From Marinobacter sp. ANT_B65 (GTDB taxonomy: Bacteria > Pseudomonadota > Gammaproteobacteria > Pseudomonadales > Oleiphilaceae), in the NCBI RefSeq assembly GCF_002407605.1, contig NZ_NXGV01000001.1:62643-126642 (forward strand): 64,000 nt of DNA, read 5' to 3'. The stretch's first letter is position 1; every line of letters begins with the position of its first letter. Position numbers and translations under genes: made by a program. The notes beneath the pieces are model-generated. The model was given only the letters and a program-made list of their open reading frames with translations. It made no database searches and was not told the origin of the DNA. Below, in pieces: positions 52,131 through 63,884 of this stretch.

Positions 52131-52541
52131 ATGTCATCTGAAAACACCGAATTAAGAAAAGTCGGTCTTAAAGTCACTCTTCCGAGAGTGAAGATCTTCA
52201 ACATCCTGGAGAACTCCAAGGATCACCATCTCAGTGCAGAGGATGTGTACAAACGACTCTTGGACCAGGGTGATGATGTGGGATTGGCCACCGTTTACCG
52301 GGTGCTTACCCAGTTCGAGACAGCGGGTCTGGTGCTGCGCCACAATTTTGAGGGCGGTCACGCGGTTTTCGAGATGGCCGGTGAAGATCATCACGATCAC
52401 ATGGTTTGTACCCAGACCGGGCAAGTGATTGAGTTTGTTGATGAGGTGATTGAAGAGCGCCAGAAGAAAATTGCGAAAGAGCATGGCTATGAAATCGTTG
52501 AACACAGCCTTATTCTCTACGTTAAGCCCATCAAGTCGTAA
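52131..52541 (+). CDS. fur: Ferric uptake regulator Fur
   Basis: 136-residue Fe2+-dependent repressor. The winged helix (ELRKVGLKVTLPRVKIFNIL, then LATVYRVLTQFETAGLV) is followed by the metal-binding dimerisation domain with FEMAGEDHHDHMVC, which contains the His/Glu sites; a single Cys (C in MVC) lies at the first zinc-Cys position but the usual CxxC partner is QTGQ here, giving a site unlike E. coli Fur and like many Pseudomonas Fur proteins. ATG 52131 gives the normal N-terminus. It should control iron uptake genes elsewhere. Confidence 0.95.
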   Translation: MSSENTELRKVGLKVTLPRVKIFNILENSKDHHLSAEDVYKRLLDQGDDVGLATVYRVLTQFETAGLVLRHNFEGGHAVFEMAGEDHHDHMVCTQTGQVIEFVDEVIEERQKKIAKEHGYEIVEHSLILYVKPIKS

Positions 52542-52554
52542 TTGAATGGCCGAA

Positions 52555-52585
52555 TAAAAAAAGGGCAGGCCGTGAAGCCTGCCCT
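52555..52585 (-). terminator. Terminator after recN (minus strand)
   Basis: AGGGCAGGC and GCCTGCCCT form a 9-bp stem with a six-base loop; on the minus strand it is followed by seven T. It ends recN transcription and may also stop fur messages from the other side, although the T run there is missing. Confidence 0.8.
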
Positions 52586-52630
52586 AATAGCTCTCAGGGT
52601 TGAGAGGGGAAAGTGGAAATCGTGATCACT

Positions 52631-54310
52631 TCAGTGATGGGTTGCCTGTCCTTTGGAAAACATTTCTGTGGCGTGGGCAAGGGTATGTTCGGTCATATCC
52701 ACGCCGCCCAGCATTCTTGCCACTTCGCTGATTCTTCCCTGGTCATCCAGAGATTCGATCTTTGAGAAGGTCGCTTCCTGGCGGGTGAACTTGCTGACAA
52801 ACAGGTGCTGGTGGCACTGAGCCGCAACCTGAGGCAAATGAGTTACGCAGATAACCTGGCCATTGTCTCCCAGTGATCGCAGCAGTTTGCCAACCACCTC
52901 GGCCGTGCCTCCTCCAATGCCCACATCGACTTCATCAAAGATCAGGGTCGGGGTTGTGGATGTTTGTGCAACCACCACCTGAATGGCAAGGCTGATGCGT
53001 GACAACTCTCCGCCGGAAGCAACCTTGGCCAGTGGTCTTGCGGGTTGACCAGGGTTGGCGCTGACCAGAAACTCTAATTCTTCTGCGCCGTGGGGTGCGG
53101 GTTCATCCTGGCTGTTACGATTCAGTTGTGTGATGAACTGTACCGACGGCATGCTCAGCTGAACCAGTTCACCGGCAATACGCTGATCCAGCTCTGCTGC
53201 TGCTTTGGACCGGGCTTTGGAAAGCTTGCTGGCGAGTTTGTTGAAGTTTTTGAGCTGGTTTTCCAGCTCCGCTTCCAGCTTTTCCAGGCTTCCCTCTCCG
53301 CCATCAAGCTCCGCCAGTTCTGCGCTTAACCGTTGGTGGAATTCCGGTAACTCTTCGGGGTTGATGCGGTGTTTGCGTGCCATTTGGTAAAGAGCGCTAA
53401 GTCTTTCTTCAACGTCCGCAAGGCGTGCGGGGTCTGCCTCATAGTCGTCCACAAAATGGCGAAGGTTATCGCCGGCCTCACTGACCTGGATCTGGGCTTC
53501 GCTGAGCATCTGAATGGTGTCGGCCAGTGCAGGGACCGCAACAGGAAGCTGCTCAAGCTGTTGCAATGCCTGCCGTATCAGGCCTGCTGCGCTCGTTTCA
53601 TCTTCAGTGCAAAGCAGGGCAGCCTGATGGCTGTTGTGCAGAATTGCATCCGCCTGGCTTAATTGCGCCTGTTCCTGCTCTAACTGTTCCTGCTCGCCAT
53701 TTTCTATTGCGAGCCGGTCAAGTTCTTCGACCTGGTAGCGCAGTAGTTGTAGTCTGGCTTCAGACTCTTCGGCGTTCTGCTGCCGTTCGGACAGCTTTGT
53801 GCGTATCTGATTCCATGCTTTCCATGCCTCGCGGGTCTGGTTAGCGAGTTCTTCTGCGCCAGCGAATTCGTCAACGAGTTTGCGGTGCGTTTCTTTGCGC
53901 AGGAGAGATTGATGCTGGTGCTGACTATGAATATCCATCAGCAATCCGCCAAGGTCTTTCAGGTGGGCAAGGGGACAGGGCTGGCCGTTAATGTAAGCTC
54001 GTGATCGTCCGTCTTTGCTGATCGCCCGGCGCAGGATGCAGTCACTGTCGTCATCCAGTTCGTGGGTCTCCAGCCATTGCAGGGCTTCGGGGATGCCGGA
54101 TACGTCAAATGTGGCGGTTATATCTGCACGCTTGGCTCCGTGGCGGACGGCTCCGGCGTCAGCGCGACCGCCCATGGCGAGTCCCAGTGCGTCCAGTACT
54201 ATGGATTTGCCGGCGCCTGTTTCTCCGGTGAGAGCTGTCATGCCTTTGCCAAATTGCAGTTCTACCCTTTCGGCAATCGCGTAATTGGAAACTGTGAGCT
54301 GTGTGAGCAT
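52631..54310 (-). CDS. recN: DNA repair protein RecN
   Basis: 559-residue SMC-like ATPase that acts in double-strand-break repair. Walker A is GETGAGKSIVLDAL near residue 35, followed by a long coiled coil (about 160-370, Glu/Gln/Leu-rich), the signature VASGGELSRISLAIQ and Walker B TLIFDEVDVGIGG. ATG 54310 has GGAGG eight bases upstream. Two LexA boxes lie in its promoter region, as for E. coli recN, so it belongs to the SOS response. Confidence 0.95.
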   Translation of the reverse strand: MLTQLTVSNYAIAERVELQFGKGMTALTGETGAGKSIVLDALGLAMGGRADAGAVRHGAKRADITATFDVSGIPEALQWLETHELDDDSDCILRRAISKDGRSRAYINGQPCPLAHLKDLGGLLMDIHSQHQHQSLLRKETHRKLVDEFAGAEELANQTREAWKAWNQIRTKLSERQQNAEESEARLQLLRYQVEELDRLAIENGEQEQLEQEQAQLSQADAILHNSHQAALLCTEDETSAAGLIRQALQQLEQLPVAVPALADTIQMLSEAQIQVSEAGDNLRHFVDDYEADPARLADVEERLSALYQMARKHRINPEELPEFHQRLSAELAELDGGEGSLEKLEAELENQLKNFNKLASKLSKARSKAAAELDQRIAGELVQLSMPSVQFITQLNRNSQDEPAPHGAEELEFLVSANPGQPARPLAKVASGGELSRISLAIQVVVAQTSTTPTLIFDEVDVGIGGGTAEVVGKLLRSLGDNGQVICVTHLPQVAAQCHQHLFVSKFTRQEATFSKIESLDDQGRISEVARMLGGVDMTEHTLAHATEMFSKGQATHH

Positions 54311-54335
54311 GCAGATAACCTCCACCGTAAAAGAT

Positions 54336-54351
54336 ACTGTTTGTGCATACA
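54336..54351 (-). promoter_or_regulatory. LexA box 1 upstream of recN
   Basis: CTGTTTGTGCATACAG fits CTG-N10-CAG, 26 bp upstream of the recN start. Confidence 0.88.
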
Positions 54352-54354
54352 GTG

Positions 54355-54370
54355 ACTGTGAATATATACA
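54355..54370 (-). promoter_or_regulatory. LexA box 2 upstream of recN
   Basis: CTGTGAATATATACAG fits CTG-N10-CAG with an AT-rich centre. It lies 3 bp from box 1, so two LexA dimers could bind side by side on the recN promoter. Confidence 0.88.
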
Positions 54371-54430
54371 GTGATTTTCATGTTTGCAAACATATAGGAG
54401 AGATTTTCTTCGGTAATGGGGGCTCTGATG

Positions 54431-54458
54431 GTTGAAACCTGAGCAGTGGGCCCCATAT
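54431..54458 (+). promoter_or_regulatory. Sigma-32 heat-shock promoter of grpE
   Basis: GTTGAAA (54431-54437), a 13-bp spacer and CCCCATAT (54451-54458) match the sigma-32 consensus CTTGAAA-N11-16-CCCCATNT almost perfectly. It lies about 100 bp before grpE and divergently from recN. Confidence 0.88.
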
Positions 54459-54554
54459 TCGTTCGCAATAACATTCTTCCGGCTCCGTGGGGCTGGAGCC
54501 TATGTTCAACTGGCCGCGTTTAAGCCGGTCACCGGAGATCTGGCAGGAGTAGTC

Positions 54555-55157
54555 ATGAGCACCGACGAAAACCGCAATGAGCAGATAGATGAATTGAAAG
54601 CGGCCGCTGAGGCAGCTGCCGAAGACTCGCAAGCGAGTGAGCAGGAGACAGAGCCGGGTGAAACTTCCGAGATGGAAGCCCTTAAAGAGCAGGTTAAGGA
54701 GTTTCAGGAGCAGGTGTTACGTTCTCAGGCCGAAATGCAGAACGTGCGCCGCCGGGCAGAAATGGATGTTGAAAAGGCGCACAAGTTTGCGCTGGAAAAA
54801 TTTGTCAAAGAACTGCTTCCGGTAGCCGACAGTCTCGAGAAGGCGGTTGAAAGTACGGAAGGTCAGGAAAATTCCGGTGATTTGGTGGCATCTATTCGTC
54901 AGGGTGTCGAAATGACGCTGAACCTGCTCGAATCCAGCCTGAAAAAATTCAATGTTGAGCCGCTGAATCCGATTGGTGAGCCGTTTGATCCCCAGCGGCA
55001 TGAGGCTATGTCTCTGGTTTCGGCGCCGGATGCCGAGCCGAACAGCGTCGTTGCTGTGGTTCAGAAGGGCTACCTGCTGAACGGGCGCGTGGTTCGCCCG
55101 GCAATGGTGATGGTAGCGAAGGCTCAGGATGCACCAAAAATCGATGAGCAGGCTTGA
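54555..55157 (+). CDS. grpE: Nucleotide exchange factor GrpE
   Basis: 200-residue DnaK nucleotide-exchange factor. An acidic N-terminus ([11 protein letters not shown]) precedes a long coiled-coil helix ([31 protein letters not shown], read as its core [19 protein letters not shown]) and the C-terminal beta domain ([36 protein letters not shown]). ATG 54555 gives [10 protein letters not shown]. Heat-shock promoter upstream; dnaK follows after about 100 bp. Confidence 0.96.
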   Translation: MSTDENRNEQIDELKAAAEAAAEDSQASEQETEPGETSEMEALKEQVKEFQEQVLRSQAEMQNVRRRAEMDVEKAHKFALEKFVKELLPVADSLEKAVESTEGQENSGDLVASIRQGVEMTLNLLESSLKKFNVEPLNPIGEPFDPQRHEAMSLVSAPDAEPNSVVAVVQKGYLLNGRVVRPAMVMVAKAQDAPKIDEQA

Positions 55158-55260
55158 AAAAACAGTTAAAGCGCCAATATATCCATCAAACAGCAGAAGC
55201 CGGAATGAGCTTTTCCGGGCAACTATTTAGTACAGTATTCAGAAGAACTGGAGCGATTCA

Positions 55261-57186
55261 ATGAGCAAAATTATCGGTATTGACCTTGGAACAACAAACT
55301 CGTGCGTGGCCATCATGGATGGCGACAAAGTCCGGGTTATTGAAAACGCCGAGGGTGACCGCACCACCCCATCCATTATCGCTTACACCGAGGATGGCGA
55401 GATTCTGGTTGGCCAGTCGGCCAAGCGCCAGGCGGTTACTAATCCGCACAACACTATTTACGCCATCAAGCGTCTGATCGGCCGTCGTTTTACCGATGAT
55501 GTTGTTCAGAAAGATATCAAGATGGTTCCCTACAAGATTGCCGGAGCGGATAACGGTGATGCGTGGGTAGAGGTTAAAGGCCAGAAAATGGCGCCGCCTC
55601 AGGTGTCTGCAGAAATTCTGAAGAAAATGAAGAAAACTGCGGAAGATTATCTGGGCGAAAAAGTGACTGAAGCCGTTATTACTGTGCCGGCTTACTTCAA
55701 TGACAGTCAGCGTCAGGCTACCAAAGATGCTGGTAAAATTGCTGGTCTGGAAGTTAAGCGCATTATCAACGAGCCCACTGCAGCAGCCCTGGCCTATGGT
55801 CTGGACAGGAAGAGCGGTGACCGTACTGTAGCGGTTTACGATCTGGGTGGCGGTACTTTCGACCTTTCCATTATCGAAATTGCGGATGTGGACGGTGAAC
55901 ACCAGTTTGAAGTGCTGGCAACCAATGGTGATACTTTCCTTGGTGGTGAAGATTTCGATATGAAAATTATCGAGTTCCTTGCTGACCAGTTCAAGAAAGA
56001 CAGCGGTATCGATCTGCGTGGTGACTCCCTGGCCATGCAGCGTCTGAAAGAAGCTGGTGAGAAGGCCAAGATTGAGCTTTCCAGCAGTCAGCAGACTGAT
56101 GTTAATCTGCCGTACATTACTGCAGATGCCAGTGGTCCCAAGCACATGAACGTCAAGCTGACCCGTGCCAAGCTTGAGTCGCTGGTGGAAGACCTGGTTC
56201 AGCGCAGCCTGGAGCCTTGTAAAGTCGCTCTCAAGGATGCAGGCATGAAGGCCAGTGAAATCGATGAGGTTATCCTTGTTGGTGGCCAGACCCGTATGCC
56301 TCTGGTTCAGGAAAAAGTTAAAGATTTCTTTGGCAAAGAAGCCCGGAAAGACGTTAACCCGGACGAAGCTGTTGCCATGGGTGCTGCGATTCAGGCAGCT
56401 GTACTTTCAGGCGATGTGAAAGACGTTCTGTTGCTGGACGTGACTCCGTTGACCCTGGGTATTGAAACCATGGGTGGCGTAGCGACTCCGCTGATCGACA
56501 AGAACACCACTATCCCGACCAAGAAGTCTCAAACCTTCTCAACAGCGGATGACAGCCAGACTGCTGTAACCATTCACGTGGTTCAGGGTGAGCGTAAACA
56601 GGCAGCTCAGAACAAGTCGCTGGGCCGTTTCGATCTGGCGGATATTCCGCCTGCACCGCGCGGCGTGCCGCAGATCGAAGTAACTTTTGATATTGATGCC
56701 AACGGTATTCTGAATGTGTCTGCAAAAGACAAGGCTACCGGCAAAGAGCAGTCTATCGTCATCAAGGCTTCTTCTGGTCTGAATGATGAAGAAATCGAGA
56801 AAATGGTTCGCGATGCCGAGGCGAATGCTGACGAGGATCGCAAGTTCGAAGAGCTGGTTCAGGCCCGCAACCAGGGCGATGCTATGGTTCACGCGGTACG
56901 CAAGACTCTGACAGATGCCGGTGACAAGGTCAGCGACAGCGAAAAAGAGTCGATTGAAGCGTCTATCAAGGAACTGGAAGAGGCGTTGACCGGCTCTGAT
57001 AAAGACGACATTGAAGCCAAGACCCAGAAGCTGACAGAAGTTTCCGGCGAACTGGCTCAGAAGATGTACGCAGATCAGGATGGCCAGGCCCAGCAGGCCG
57101 GTGGTCAGGAAGAAGCGCAGTCTCATGCTGCTGATGACGCGGTTGATGCCGAGTTTGAAGAAGTTAAAGACGACGAGAAGAAGTAA
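55261..57186 (+). CDS. dnaK: Chaperone DnaK (Hsp70)
   Basis: 641-residue Hsp70. The ATPase signatures are [18 protein letters not shown] (phosphate 1), [14 protein letters not shown] (phosphate 2) and [14 protein letters not shown] (adenosine). The peptide-binding domain starts near residue 390 ([17 protein letters not shown]), followed by the helical lid; the C-terminus is acidic and ends in DDEKK. Between dnaK and dnaJ lies a stable hairpin. Length is normal. Confidence 0.98.
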   Translation: MSKIIGIDLGTTNSCVAIMDGDKVRVIENAEGDRTTPSIIAYTEDGEILVGQSAKRQAVTNPHNTIYAIKRLIGRRFTDDVVQKDIKMVPYKIAGADNGDAWVEVKGQKMAPPQVSAEILKKMKKTAEDYLGEKVTEAVITVPAYFNDSQRQATKDAGKIAGLEVKRIINEPTAAALAYGLDRKSGDRTVAVYDLGGGTFDLSIIEIADVDGEHQFEVLATNGDTFLGGEDFDMKIIEFLADQFKKDSGIDLRGDSLAMQRLKEAGEKAKIELSSSQQTDVNLPYITADASGPKHMNVKLTRAKLESLVEDLVQRSLEPCKVALKDAGMKASEIDEVILVGGQTRMPLVQEKVKDFFGKEARKDVNPDEAVAMGAAIQAAVLSGDVKDVLLLDVTPLTLGIETMGGVATPLIDKNTTIPTKKSQTFSTADDSQTAVTIHVVQGERKQAAQNKSLGRFDLADIPPAPRGVPQIEVTFDIDANGILNVSAKDKATGKEQSIVIKASSGLNDEEIEKMVRDAEANADEDRKFEELVQARNQGDAMVHAVRKTLTDAGDKVSDSEKESIEASIKELEEALTGSDKDDIEAKTQKLTEVSGELAQKMYADQDGQAQQAGGQEEAQSHAADDAVDAEFEEVKDDEKK

Positions 57187-57208
57187 TTCCGGCGTACATC
57201 AGGTAGTT

Positions 57209-57237
57209 GGAAAACGCGGAGCTGCTCCGCGTTTTCC
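57209..57237 (+). terminator. Terminator-like hairpin between dnaK and dnaJ
   Basis: A 13-bp perfect stem (GGAAAACGCGGAG with CTCCGCGTTTTCC, three-base loop) is only weakly T-rich downstream (TCGTTTAAA). It could reduce read-through into dnaJ or protect the dnaK message 3' end, keeping DnaK in excess of DnaJ. Confidence 0.6.
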
Positions 57238-57263
57238 TCGTTTAAAAAACAGGGTTTTAAAGC

Positions 57264-58391
57264 ATGGCCAAGCGTGACTATTACGACATTCTCGGAATCT
57301 CTCGGGATGCGGATGAGAAAGAAATCAAGCGGGCGTACCGAAAGCTCGCGATGAAGTTTCACCCCGACCGTAACCCGGAAGACAAAGATGCCGAGAACAA
57401 GTTCAAGGAAGCCAGCGAAGCCTATGAAATATTGGCTGACCAGTCCAAGCGGGCGGCCTATGATCAATTTGGCCATGCTGGAGTAGATGGCCAGGCCGGT
57501 GGTGGCTTCGGGGGTGGTGGTAACTTCTCCGACATCTTCGGCGATGTATTCGGTGATATTTTTGGTGGAGGTGGCGGCGGTCGCGGTCGCAGTACTCGTG
57601 GTTCTGATCTGCGATATACCCTGGAACTGGATCTTGAAGAGGCTGTAAGGGGCAAAACTGTCAAAATCACCATTCCGGGACACAAGGAATGTGAGGCCTG
57701 TGATGGCAGCGGTGCAGAAAAAGGTTCGCGGCCTGAGACCTGTGGTACCTGTAAAGGTATGGGGCAGGTGCGTATGCAGCAGGGTTTCTTTACTGTTCAG
57801 CAGGCCTGTCCTACATGTCGGGGCTCTGGTCAGATAATCAAAAATCCATGCAAGGCCTGTCATGGGCAGGGCAGGGTGCAGGAGGAGAAAACGCTCTCCG
57901 TGAAAGTGCCGCCGGGTGTTGACACCGGTGATCGTATCCGGCTCTCCGGTGAGGGTGAGATGGGTACGGATGGTGGGCCTCCTGGTGATCTGTATGTGCA
58001 GATGTCAGTGCGGGAGCATTCGATATTTACCCGTGATGGCCGTAATCTTTATTGCGAGGTGCCGATCAGTATCGTGGATGCAGCGCTGGGGGGCGAGTTG
58101 GAAGTGCCTACGCTGGATGGTCGGGTGAAACTCCGGATTCCTGCAGAGACCCAGACCGGCAAACTCTTCCGGTTACGTAATAAAGGCGTCAGTCCGGTTC
58201 GGGGAGGCCCTTCCGGTGACCTGCTCTGTCGCGTGACGGTAGAAACTCCGGTTAAACTGACCAAGCGCCAGAAAGAGTTGCTCAATGAGTTCCAGGCTAC
58301 GCTTGATGGTACTGGAGGTACGAATCACGCTCCGAAGAAGACCTCCTGGTTTGAGGGTGTTAAGAGCTTTTTTGACGAAATGAAATTCTGA
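57264..58391 (+). CDS. dnaJ: Co-chaperone DnaJ (Hsp40)
   Basis: 375-residue type I J-protein. It has the J-domain with HPD ([18 protein letters not shown]), a Gly/Phe-rich linker ([19 protein letters not shown]), four CxxCxGxG zinc repeats ([32 protein letters not shown]) and the C-terminal substrate-binding domain. It stimulates DnaK ATPase and delivers clients. Order grpE-dnaK-dnaJ is conserved. Confidence 0.97.
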   Translation: MAKRDYYDILGISRDADEKEIKRAYRKLAMKFHPDRNPEDKDAENKFKEASEAYEILADQSKRAAYDQFGHAGVDGQAGGGFGGGGNFSDIFGDVFGDIFGGGGGGRGRSTRGSDLRYTLELDLEEAVRGKTVKITIPGHKECEACDGSGAEKGSRPETCGTCKGMGQVRMQQGFFTVQQACPTCRGSGQIIKNPCKACHGQGRVQEEKTLSVKVPPGVDTGDRIRLSGEGEMGTDGGPPGDLYVQMSVREHSIFTRDGRNLYCEVPISIVDAALGGELEVPTLDGRVKLRIPAETQTGKLFRLRNKGVSPVRGGPSGDLLCRVTVETPVKLTKRQKELLNEFQATLDGTGGTNHAPKKTSWFEGVKSFFDEMKF

Positions 58392-58405
58392 ACAGCTTCA
58401 TATAG

Positions 58406-59215
<810 letters not shown>

Positions 59216-59236
59216 TGCTTGTCAGGCGATTTTGCA

Positions 59237-59265
59237 TGGACATAAAACCGCATACTCCATATAAT
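59237..59265 (+). promoter_or_regulatory. Sigma-70 promoter of carAB
   Basis: TGGACA, a 17-bp spacer and TATAAT lie in the 225-bp dapB-carA gap. The -10 is perfect and the -35 differs in one base. Transcription would begin near 59272. Confidence 0.8.
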
Positions 59266-59332
59266 AAGGCAGTTTAACTGCACCAAGCGTAGGCTTTTAA
59301 AAGCTCGGGGACAAAAACCGTTCCCGGATAAC

Positions 59333-59371
59333 AAAAAGCGGGACGGAGTTTTTACTCCCTCTCGCTTTTTT
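59333..59371 (+). terminator. Attenuator-like hairpin in the carAB leader
   Basis: AAAAAGCG (59333-59340) pairs with CGCTTTTTT (59363-59371), with an inner GGAGT/ACTCC stem. It lies about 65-100 bp after the promoter start and before carA, so it can act either as a dapB terminator or as an attenuator of carAB. Its T run favours termination. No leader-peptide was confirmed. Confidence 0.6.
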
Positions 59372-59440
59372 GCGACCTGAATTTGCGCTTGCGTTCCTGT
59401 TCGTGACGAACCGATACGCCACTCGATGAGGATACAAGCC

Positions 59441-60571
59441 TTGAGAACACCCGCAATCCTTGCACTCGCAGACGGAAGCCTGTTTTACGGCACTGCTATT
59501 GGCGCTGACGGCGAAACCAGTGGTGAAGTGGTGTTCAACACCGCCATGACTGGCTATCAGGAAATACTGACTGATCCGTCATATGCCCGCCAGCTCGTTA
59601 CCCTGACATACCCGCACATCGGTAACACCGGTGTGAATGATGAGGATGTAGAATCAGATCGTGTTCAGGCGGCTGGCCTTATCATTCGTGATCTGCCTCT
59701 GGTGGCAAGTAATTGGCGTAGTAGCGGGTCGCTGGATGACTATCTGCGAAGCAGTAATGTGGTCGGAATTGCCGATATTGATACCCGGCGCCTTACGCGT
59801 ATTCTTCGTGATAAAGGCTCGCAGAACGGCGCGATTGTAGCCGGCGCTGACGCCACTGCCGAGCGTGCGCTGGAGTTGGCTAACGCATTCCCCGGGCTCA
59901 AAGGCATGGACCTGGCCAAAGAGGTCACTTGTGACAAACCCTATAAGTGGGCTCAGGGTGAGTGGTCGCTTGACTCGGGCTACGCTGAGGCTGGTGAAGC
60001 GAAGTTCAGGGTTGTGGCCTGGGATTATGGTGTCAAGTTCAACATCCTGCGTATGCTCGCGTCCCGTGGTTGTGATATTACCGTGGTGCCTGCGCAGACA
60101 CCGGCCGCAGATGTGCTGGCGATGAACCCTGATGGCATATTTCTTTCCAACGGTCCGGGTGATCCTGAGCCATGCGATTATGCAATCAAGGCGATCCAGG
60201 AAGTGCTTGAAACCGAGATTCCCGTATTTGGTATCTGTCTGGGGCACCAGCTTCTTGCGCTGGCCAGCGGAGCAAAAAGCATGAAGATGGGCCACGGTCA
60301 TCACGGTGCCAATCATCCGGTTCAGAGGATTGATAAGGGTACGGTCATGATCACCAGCCAGAACCACGGTTTTGCTGTTGATGAAGCATCCTTGCCTGCT
60401 GTCCTGGAGGTTACCCACAAGTCTCTGTTCGATGGCACTTTGCAGGGTGTTCGCCGTACCGACAAGCCTGCGTTCAGCTTTCAGGGGCACCCCGAGGCGA
60501 GCCCTGGGCCAGGTGATGTTGCACACTTATTTGATGAGTTTATCCGTCTGATGGAAGTCTCCAGGGCGTAA
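59441..60571 (+). CDS. carA: Carbamoyl-phosphate synthase small subunit
   Basis: About 376-residue glutaminase subunit that releases ammonia for CarB. The class I amidotransferase triad is visible: Cys in [15 protein letters not shown], His and Glu in [12 protein letters not shown]. An N-terminal CPSase-specific domain (about 1-150) includes [14 protein letters not shown]. The UUG at 59441 follows GAGGA by eight bases and gives [15 protein letters not shown] after initiation; the ATG at 59426 lacks a Shine-Dalgarno. E. coli carA also uses UUG. It is followed after 90 bp by carB. Confidence 0.95.
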   Translation: MRTPAILALADGSLFYGTAIGADGETSGEVVFNTAMTGYQEILTDPSYARQLVTLTYPHIGNTGVNDEDVESDRVQAAGLIIRDLPLVASNWRSSGSLDDYLRSSNVVGIADIDTRRLTRILRDKGSQNGAIVAGADATAERALELANAFPGLKGMDLAKEVTCDKPYKWAQGEWSLDSGYAEAGEAKFRVVAWDYGVKFNILRMLASRGCDITVVPAQTPAADVLAMNPDGIFLSNGPGDPEPCDYAIKAIQEVLETEIPVFGICLGHQLLALASGAKSMKMGHGHHGANHPVQRIDKGTVMITSQNHGFAVDEASLPAVLEVTHKSLFDGTLQGVRRTDKPAFSFQGHPEASPGPGDVAHLFDEFIRLMEVSRA

Positions 60572-60661
60572 GGCCAGCATACGGAGAAATAAGTCTTCCC
60601 GGACACGCGCCGCGTTTCTGCGCTGCAAGAATTTAAACGTTGCTGACAGGTTTACCAAGAC

Positions 60662-63600
60662 ATGCCAAAACGGACCGACATTAAAAGCATCCTGATTCTG
60701 GGCGCAGGCCCGATTGTGATCGGGCAGGCGTGCGAATTTGACTACTCCGGCGCTCAGGCCTGTAAAGCCCTGCGTGAAGAAGGTTATCGGGTAATCCTCG
60801 TTAACTCGAACCCGGCCACGATCATGACCGACCCGGTGATGGCGGATGCCACCTACATCGAGCCGATTACCTGGCAGACAGTCGCCAAGATCATTGAAAA
60901 AGAAAAGCCGGATGCATTACTGCCCACCATGGGTGGCCAGACTGCGCTTAACTGTGCGCTTGATCTCGAAAAACACGGAGTGCTGGAAGAGCACGGCGTG
61001 GAAATGATTGGTGCCAACGCTGATACGATCGATAAAGCGGAAGACAGAAGCCGCTTTGATACTGCCATGAAGGCTATCGGTCTTGAGTGCCCCCGCGCAT
61101 CGATTGCCCATACCATGGCTGAGGCCTGGGAAGTTGCTGATGACATCGGCTTTCCATGCATTATTCGTCCATCATTCACTATGGGCGGTTCTGGCGGAGG
61201 TATTGCTTACAACCGCGATGAGTTTGAAGAAATCTGTACGCGTGGGCTTGATCTCTCTCCAACCAATGAACTGCTCATTGATGAGTCGCTGATCGGCTGG
61301 AAAGAGTATGAGATGGAAGTTGTCCGCGATAAGGCGGATAACTGCATTATTGTCTGCGCCATCGAGAATTTCGACGCCATGGGCGTGCATACCGGGGACT
61401 CTATCACCGTTGCTCCGGCACAGACGCTGACCGATAAGGAATACCAGATCATGCGCGACGCCTCTCTGGCGGTGCTGCGTGAGATTGGTGTGGAAACCGG
61501 CGGTTCCAACGTCCAGTTTGGTATCAACCCGGACACTGGCCGCATGGTCGTCATCGAGATGAATCCCAGGGTTTCCCGTTCATCGGCCCTGGCCTCCAAG
61601 GCTACGGGTTTTCCTATAGCCAAGGTGGCGGCCAAGCTGGCTGTGGGCTACACACTCGATGAGCTGCGAAACGAAATCACTGGCGGCGTAACGCCTGCGT
61701 CCTTCGAGCCCAGCATCGACTATGTCGTTACCAAGATTCCCCGTTTCACCTTTGAAAAGTTTCCTCAGGCCGATGCCCGCCTGACGACCCAGATGAAGTC
61801 TGTGGGTGAGGTCATGGCCATTGGCCGCACATTCCAGGAATCCCTCCAGAAAGCCCTCAGGGGTCTGGAAGTCGGGTCTGACGGTTTCGATGAGCAGCTT
61901 GAGGAGTTTACTTCCGAAAGTTCCCGGGAAACGCTCACCCGCGAGCTCAGTGTTCCGGGCGCCGATCGTATCTGGTATATCGGCGATGCATTCCGGGCCG
62001 GGCTGACCGTTGATGAGGTGTTTGAGTTCACCAGAGTAGATCCGTGGTATCTGGTACAAATTGAAGATCTTATCCGTGAAGAACAGGCGCTGAAGTCTGC
62101 TGGCAAGGCTGGTCTTGATCATGCCACCCTGTTCCGTCTCAAGCGTAAGGGTTTCTCTGATGCCCGTCTGGCCAGTCTGCTGGGCATGGCTGAGTCGAGC
62201 CTTCGCAAGGTAAGGCACGATTTGAATATTCGTCCGGTGTACAAGCGGGTGGATACCTGTGCCGCTGAATTTGCCTCCGACACTGCGTATATGTACTCCA
62301 CCTATGAGGAAGAGTGTGAAGCGGATGCGACCGATCGTGAGAAGATTGTGGTCATTGGCGGCGGCCCTAACAGAATAGGTCAGGGTATCGAGTTCGATTA
62401 CTGTTGTGTGCACGCGGCTCTCGCCATGCGTGAAGATGGTTATGAAACCATCATGATCAATTGCAATCCGGAGACGGTATCAACCGACTACGATACTTCC
62501 GACCGGTTGTACTTTGAGCCGATTACGCTTGAAGACGTGTTGGAAATCATCAATGTCGAGAAGCCCAAGGGCGTGATTGTCCAGTATGGTGGCCAGACAC
62601 CCTTGAAGCTGGCCCGGGGGCTTGAGGCGGCTGGGGTACCTATTATTGGTACCAGTCCGGATGCTATCGACCGGGCAGAAGATCGTGAGCGGTTCCAGCA
62701 GATGATTACCCGTCTGGGACTCAAGCAGCCTGAAAATGCCACTGTGCGCAGCCACGAGGAAGGTATTCTGGCGGCCCGTGAAATCGGTTATCCGTTGGTT
62801 GTGCGCCCGTCTTATGTTTTGGGCGGCCGGGCCATGGAAATTGTTTTCGGAGAAGATGAACTGGTGCGCTACATGCGCAGTGCGGTGCTGGTTTCCAACG
62901 ACAGCCCTGTATTGCTCGACCATTTCCTGAATGCGGCAATCGAGGTGGATATTGATGCCATCTGCGATGGCAAGGATGTGGTTATCGGCGGCATTATGCA
63001 GCACATTGAACAGGCGGGTATCCATTCCGGTGATTCCGCCTGCTCGCTGCCGCCTTATACCCTCCCGTCTGACGTTCAGGACGCCATGCGTGAGGCCGTA
63101 AGGAAAATGGCGATCGAGCTTGAGGTTGTGGGGCTGATGAATGTGCAGCTGGCCTGGCAGGATAATGAAATATATGTAATTGAGGTTAATCCGCGCGCCT
63201 CGCGCACAGTACCTTTTGTGTCCAAGGCTATCGGAGTATCCCTTGCCAAGGTTGCTGCGCGGGTTATGGCTGGTACGTCTCTTGCCGAGCAGGGCTTTAC
63301 AAAGGAAGTGGTGCCCAGCTATTACGCTGTAAAGGAATCTGTATTCCCGTTCAACAAATTTCCATTGGTTGATCCGATCCTCGGGCCGGAAATGAAGTCT
63401 ACTGGCGAGGTCATGGGGCTTGGTGACAGTTTTGATGAAGCCTTTGCCAAGGCTTCGCTGGCTATTGGAGAGCGCCTGCCTTCCAGTGGTATTGTGTTTA
63501 TGTCTGTTCGTGACGTAGACAAGGCCGGTGCTATTCAGGTTGCCCGTGATCTGGTTGATGCAGGTTTCAGGCTTGTTGCTACTACAGGTACCGCGAAAGC

Positions 63601-63880
63601 TCTTCGTGAGGCGGGTATCGATGTGGAGCGAGTGAACAAGGTGGGCGAGGGTCGGCCTCATATCGTGGACGCCATCAAGAATGGGCAGGTTCAGCTGATT
63701 ATTAATACAACTGAGGGCCGCAAGGCAGTGTCTGATTCGGCGCAGATTCGCCAGTCAGCTCTGCAGACCAAGGTAGCCTATACAACAACACTGGCGGGCG
63801 GCGAAGCCTTCTGTCGGGCCATCAAATTTGGTCCGGAGCGTACAGTACGCCGCCTGCAAGATCTTCACGCAGGGAAGTAA
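60662..63880 (+). CDS. carB: Carbamoyl-phosphate synthase large subunit
   Basis: 1072-residue enzyme making carbamoyl phosphate for arginine and pyrimidine synthesis. Two homologous ATP-grasp halves are visible: the first starts [21 protein letters not shown], the second about residue 555 with [20 protein letters not shown]. Each has the ATP-binding [11 protein letters not shown] or [13 protein letters not shown] and the [10 protein letters not shown] or [10 protein letters not shown] loop. A C-terminal MGS-like allosteric domain (about 935-1070) includes [13 protein letters not shown]. Order carA-carB-greA is conserved. Confidence 0.98.
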   Translation: MPKRTDIKSILILGAGPIVIGQACEFDYSGAQACKALREEGYRVILVNSNPATIMTDPVMADATYIEPITWQTVAKIIEKEKPDALLPTMGGQTALNCALDLEKHGVLEEHGVEMIGANADTIDKAEDRSRFDTAMKAIGLECPRASIAHTMAEAWEVADDIGFPCIIRPSFTMGGSGGGIAYNRDEFEEICTRGLDLSPTNELLIDESLIGWKEYEMEVVRDKADNCIIVCAIENFDAMGVHTGDSITVAPAQTLTDKEYQIMRDASLAVLREIGVETGGSNVQFGINPDTGRMVVIEMNPRVSRSSALASKATGFPIAKVAAKLAVGYTLDELRNEITGGVTPASFEPSIDYVVTKIPRFTFEKFPQADARLTTQMKSVGEVMAIGRTFQESLQKALRGLEVGSDGFDEQLEEFTSESSRETLTRELSVPGADRIWYIGDAFRAGLTVDEVFEFTRVDPWYLVQIEDLIREEQALKSAGKAGLDHATLFRLKRKGFSDARLASLLGMAESSLRKVRHDLNIRPVYKRVDTCAAEFASDTAYMYSTYEEECEADATDREKIVVIGGGPNRIGQGIEFDYCCVHAALAMREDGYETIMINCNPETVSTDYDTSDRLYFEPITLEDVLEIINVEKPKGVIVQYGGQTPLKLARGLEAAGVPIIGTSPDAIDRAEDRERFQQMITRLGLKQPENATVRSHEEGILAAREIGYPLVVRPSYVLGGRAMEIVFGEDELVRYMRSAVLVSNDSPVLLDHFLNAAIEVDIDAICDGKDVVIGGIMQHIEQAGIHSGDSACSLPPYTLPSDVQDAMREAVRKMAIELEVVGLMNVQLAWQDNEIYVIEVNPRASRTVPFVSKAIGVSLAKVAARVMAGTSLAEQGFTKEVVPSYYAVKESVFPFNKFPLVDPILGPEMKSTGEVMGLGDSFDEAFAKASLAIGERLPSSGIVFMSVRDVDKAGAIQVARDLVDAGFRLVATTGTAKALREAGIDVERVNKVGEGRPHIVDAIKNGQVQLIINTTEGRKAVSDSAQIRQSALQTKVAYTTTLAGGEAFCRAIKFGPERTVRRLQDLHAGK

Positions 63881-63884
63881 AGTT

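Noticed and set aside
55258..56145. 295-codon open frame on the minus strand inside dnaK
   Set aside because: Antisense to dnaK; such frames are common opposite this gene and no support for expression is visible.
62480..63661. 393-codon open frame on the minus strand inside carB
   Set aside because: It lies wholly antisense to the well-conserved carB gene and its translation has no recognisable domain; it is a by-product of codon use.
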